NCBI GenBank assembly: GCA_027364495.1
Contig: DAHXPE010000006.1
Span: 1-6,261, forward strand
DNA length: 6,261 nucleotides
Direction of reading: 5' to 3'
Origin: Candidatus Heimdallarchaeota archaeon
GTDB taxonomy: Archaea > Asgardarchaeota > Heimdallarchaeia > Hodarchaeales > LC-3
The translations under genes and the position numbers were made by a program. Shown piece by piece: positions 5,985 to 6,261 of the stretch (positions within the stretch are counted from its first letter, which is position 1; every line of letters begins with the position of its first letter). The notes under the pieces were generated by a model. The model made no database searches. It had not been told where the DNA came from and saw only the letters and a program-made list of their open reading frames with translations.

Positions 5985-6219
5985 AAATTTTACTTCATTC
6001 AAGATGGTCAGTCTGAGGTTAATCAAAAGGGGTTGTTAGAAGGTCGGAGTGAATCTTTTCTTTCAAAAATTGGTCAAAAACGAACAATAAATTTGTCTAA
6101 ACATATTCCGAAATCTATGACAAAATATACTGCTCTACGAGTTTTAGAGCGAGACAAACATTAGGGAATCTACAGTTGTTCGAAAATATAGTAAAATGCA
6201 GATAAACATATCGAAATAA
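5985..6219 (+). pseudogene. Coding-like, apparently frameshifted stretch, family not recognised
   Basis: From 5985 to the TAG at 6162-6164 one frame reads like protein, balanced in charged and polar residues: FIQDGQSEVNQKGLLEGRSE, then GQKRTINLSKHIPKS, then TKYTALRVLERDKH. The next frame (6160 to TAA at 6217-6219) carries on in similar style with RESTVVRKYSKMQ, as if one base had been gained or lost near 6155-6162. There is no ATG near the beginning; the only starts are TTG at 6033 and a late ATG at 6117. G+C is higher here than in the other spacers. The pieces may be what is left of a broken gene. ALRVLERD recalls the residues before the first cysteines of some HNH nucleases, but no CxxC or HNH motif follows, so I do not assign it. 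The alternative is untranslated DNA or RNA whose open frame is chance. Confidence 0.3.
6132..6150. repeat. Short inverted repeat (6-bp stem)
   Basis: GCTCTA (6132-6137) and TAGAGC (6145-6150) are reverse complements with a seven-base loop. It lies inside the coding-like stretch, and its relatively high G+C makes it a stable small hairpin. No T-run follows, so it is not a typical terminator. Confidence 0.3.
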
Positions 6220-6234
6220 TCGTTTAGTAAGGTC

Positions 6235-6253
6235 TCTTTAAAGTATTTAAAGA
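6235..6253. promoter_or_regulatory. Inverted repeat at right edge, possible promoter-region site
   Basis: TCTTTAAA (6235-6242) and TTTAAAGA (6246-6253) are exact reverse complements separated by GTA. Such an A/T dyad could be a regulator site or contain a TATA element for a gene beyond the right edge. Nothing in the window confirms either. Confidence 0.25.
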
Positions 6254-6261
6254 AATAAGAA

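Noticed and set aside
6004..6039. Short ORF from ATG 6004 as start of the right-end gene
   Set aside because: It stops after eleven codons and is in a different frame from the protein-like reading.

Overview
The window looks like a piece of a very AT-rich archaeal chromosome. Three well-supported genes lie on the + strand. None has a recognisable Shine-Dalgarno sequence. Each has an A/T-rich TATA-like element centred roughly 25-30 bases before its ATG, and each is followed by a T-rich tract. That is the pattern of leaderless archaeal transcription, with one promoter and one terminator per gene. The low G+C, large spacers and eukaryote-like long TPR protein would fit an Asgard-type archaeon, but this is inference: no lineage-diagnostic gene is present.

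Layout. At the left edge (1 to about 192, - strand) there is a coding-like stretch that runs out of the window and has no ATG. Next comes a spacer of almost 2 kb (about 193-2154), clearly poorer in G+C than the genes (around a fifth to a quarter by eye, against about a third). It has no long ORF. The one item in it recognisable at protein level is a 25-residue zinc-ribbon peptide at 1682-1759. The other short ORFs there are about as frequent as chance predicts. The three main genes follow: a two-domain GNAT-fold protein (2155-3066), a cysteine synthase/cystathionine beta-synthase family PLP enzyme (3361-4362), and a twelve-repeat TPR protein (4591-5931). The right end (about 5985-6261) holds a coding-like, apparently frameshifted stretch with no good start.

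How the genes relate. The three genes do not look like an operon: the spacers are 294 and 228 bases and each gene has its own signals. The PLP enzyme probably makes cysteine or a related beta-substituted amino acid. The GNAT protein is not a CysE-type serine acetyltransferase, so there is no reason to join the two in one pathway. The TPR protein is probably a cytoplasmic scaffold.

Most interesting points: a 14-bp perfect palindrome between the TATA element and the ATG of the PLP enzyme gene (possible operator); loss of the acetyl-CoA pyrophosphate-loop glycines in both GNAT domains; the unbroken phase of the twelve TPRs; and the mini zinc ribbon in the spacer. I found no convincing undescribed multi-gene system.
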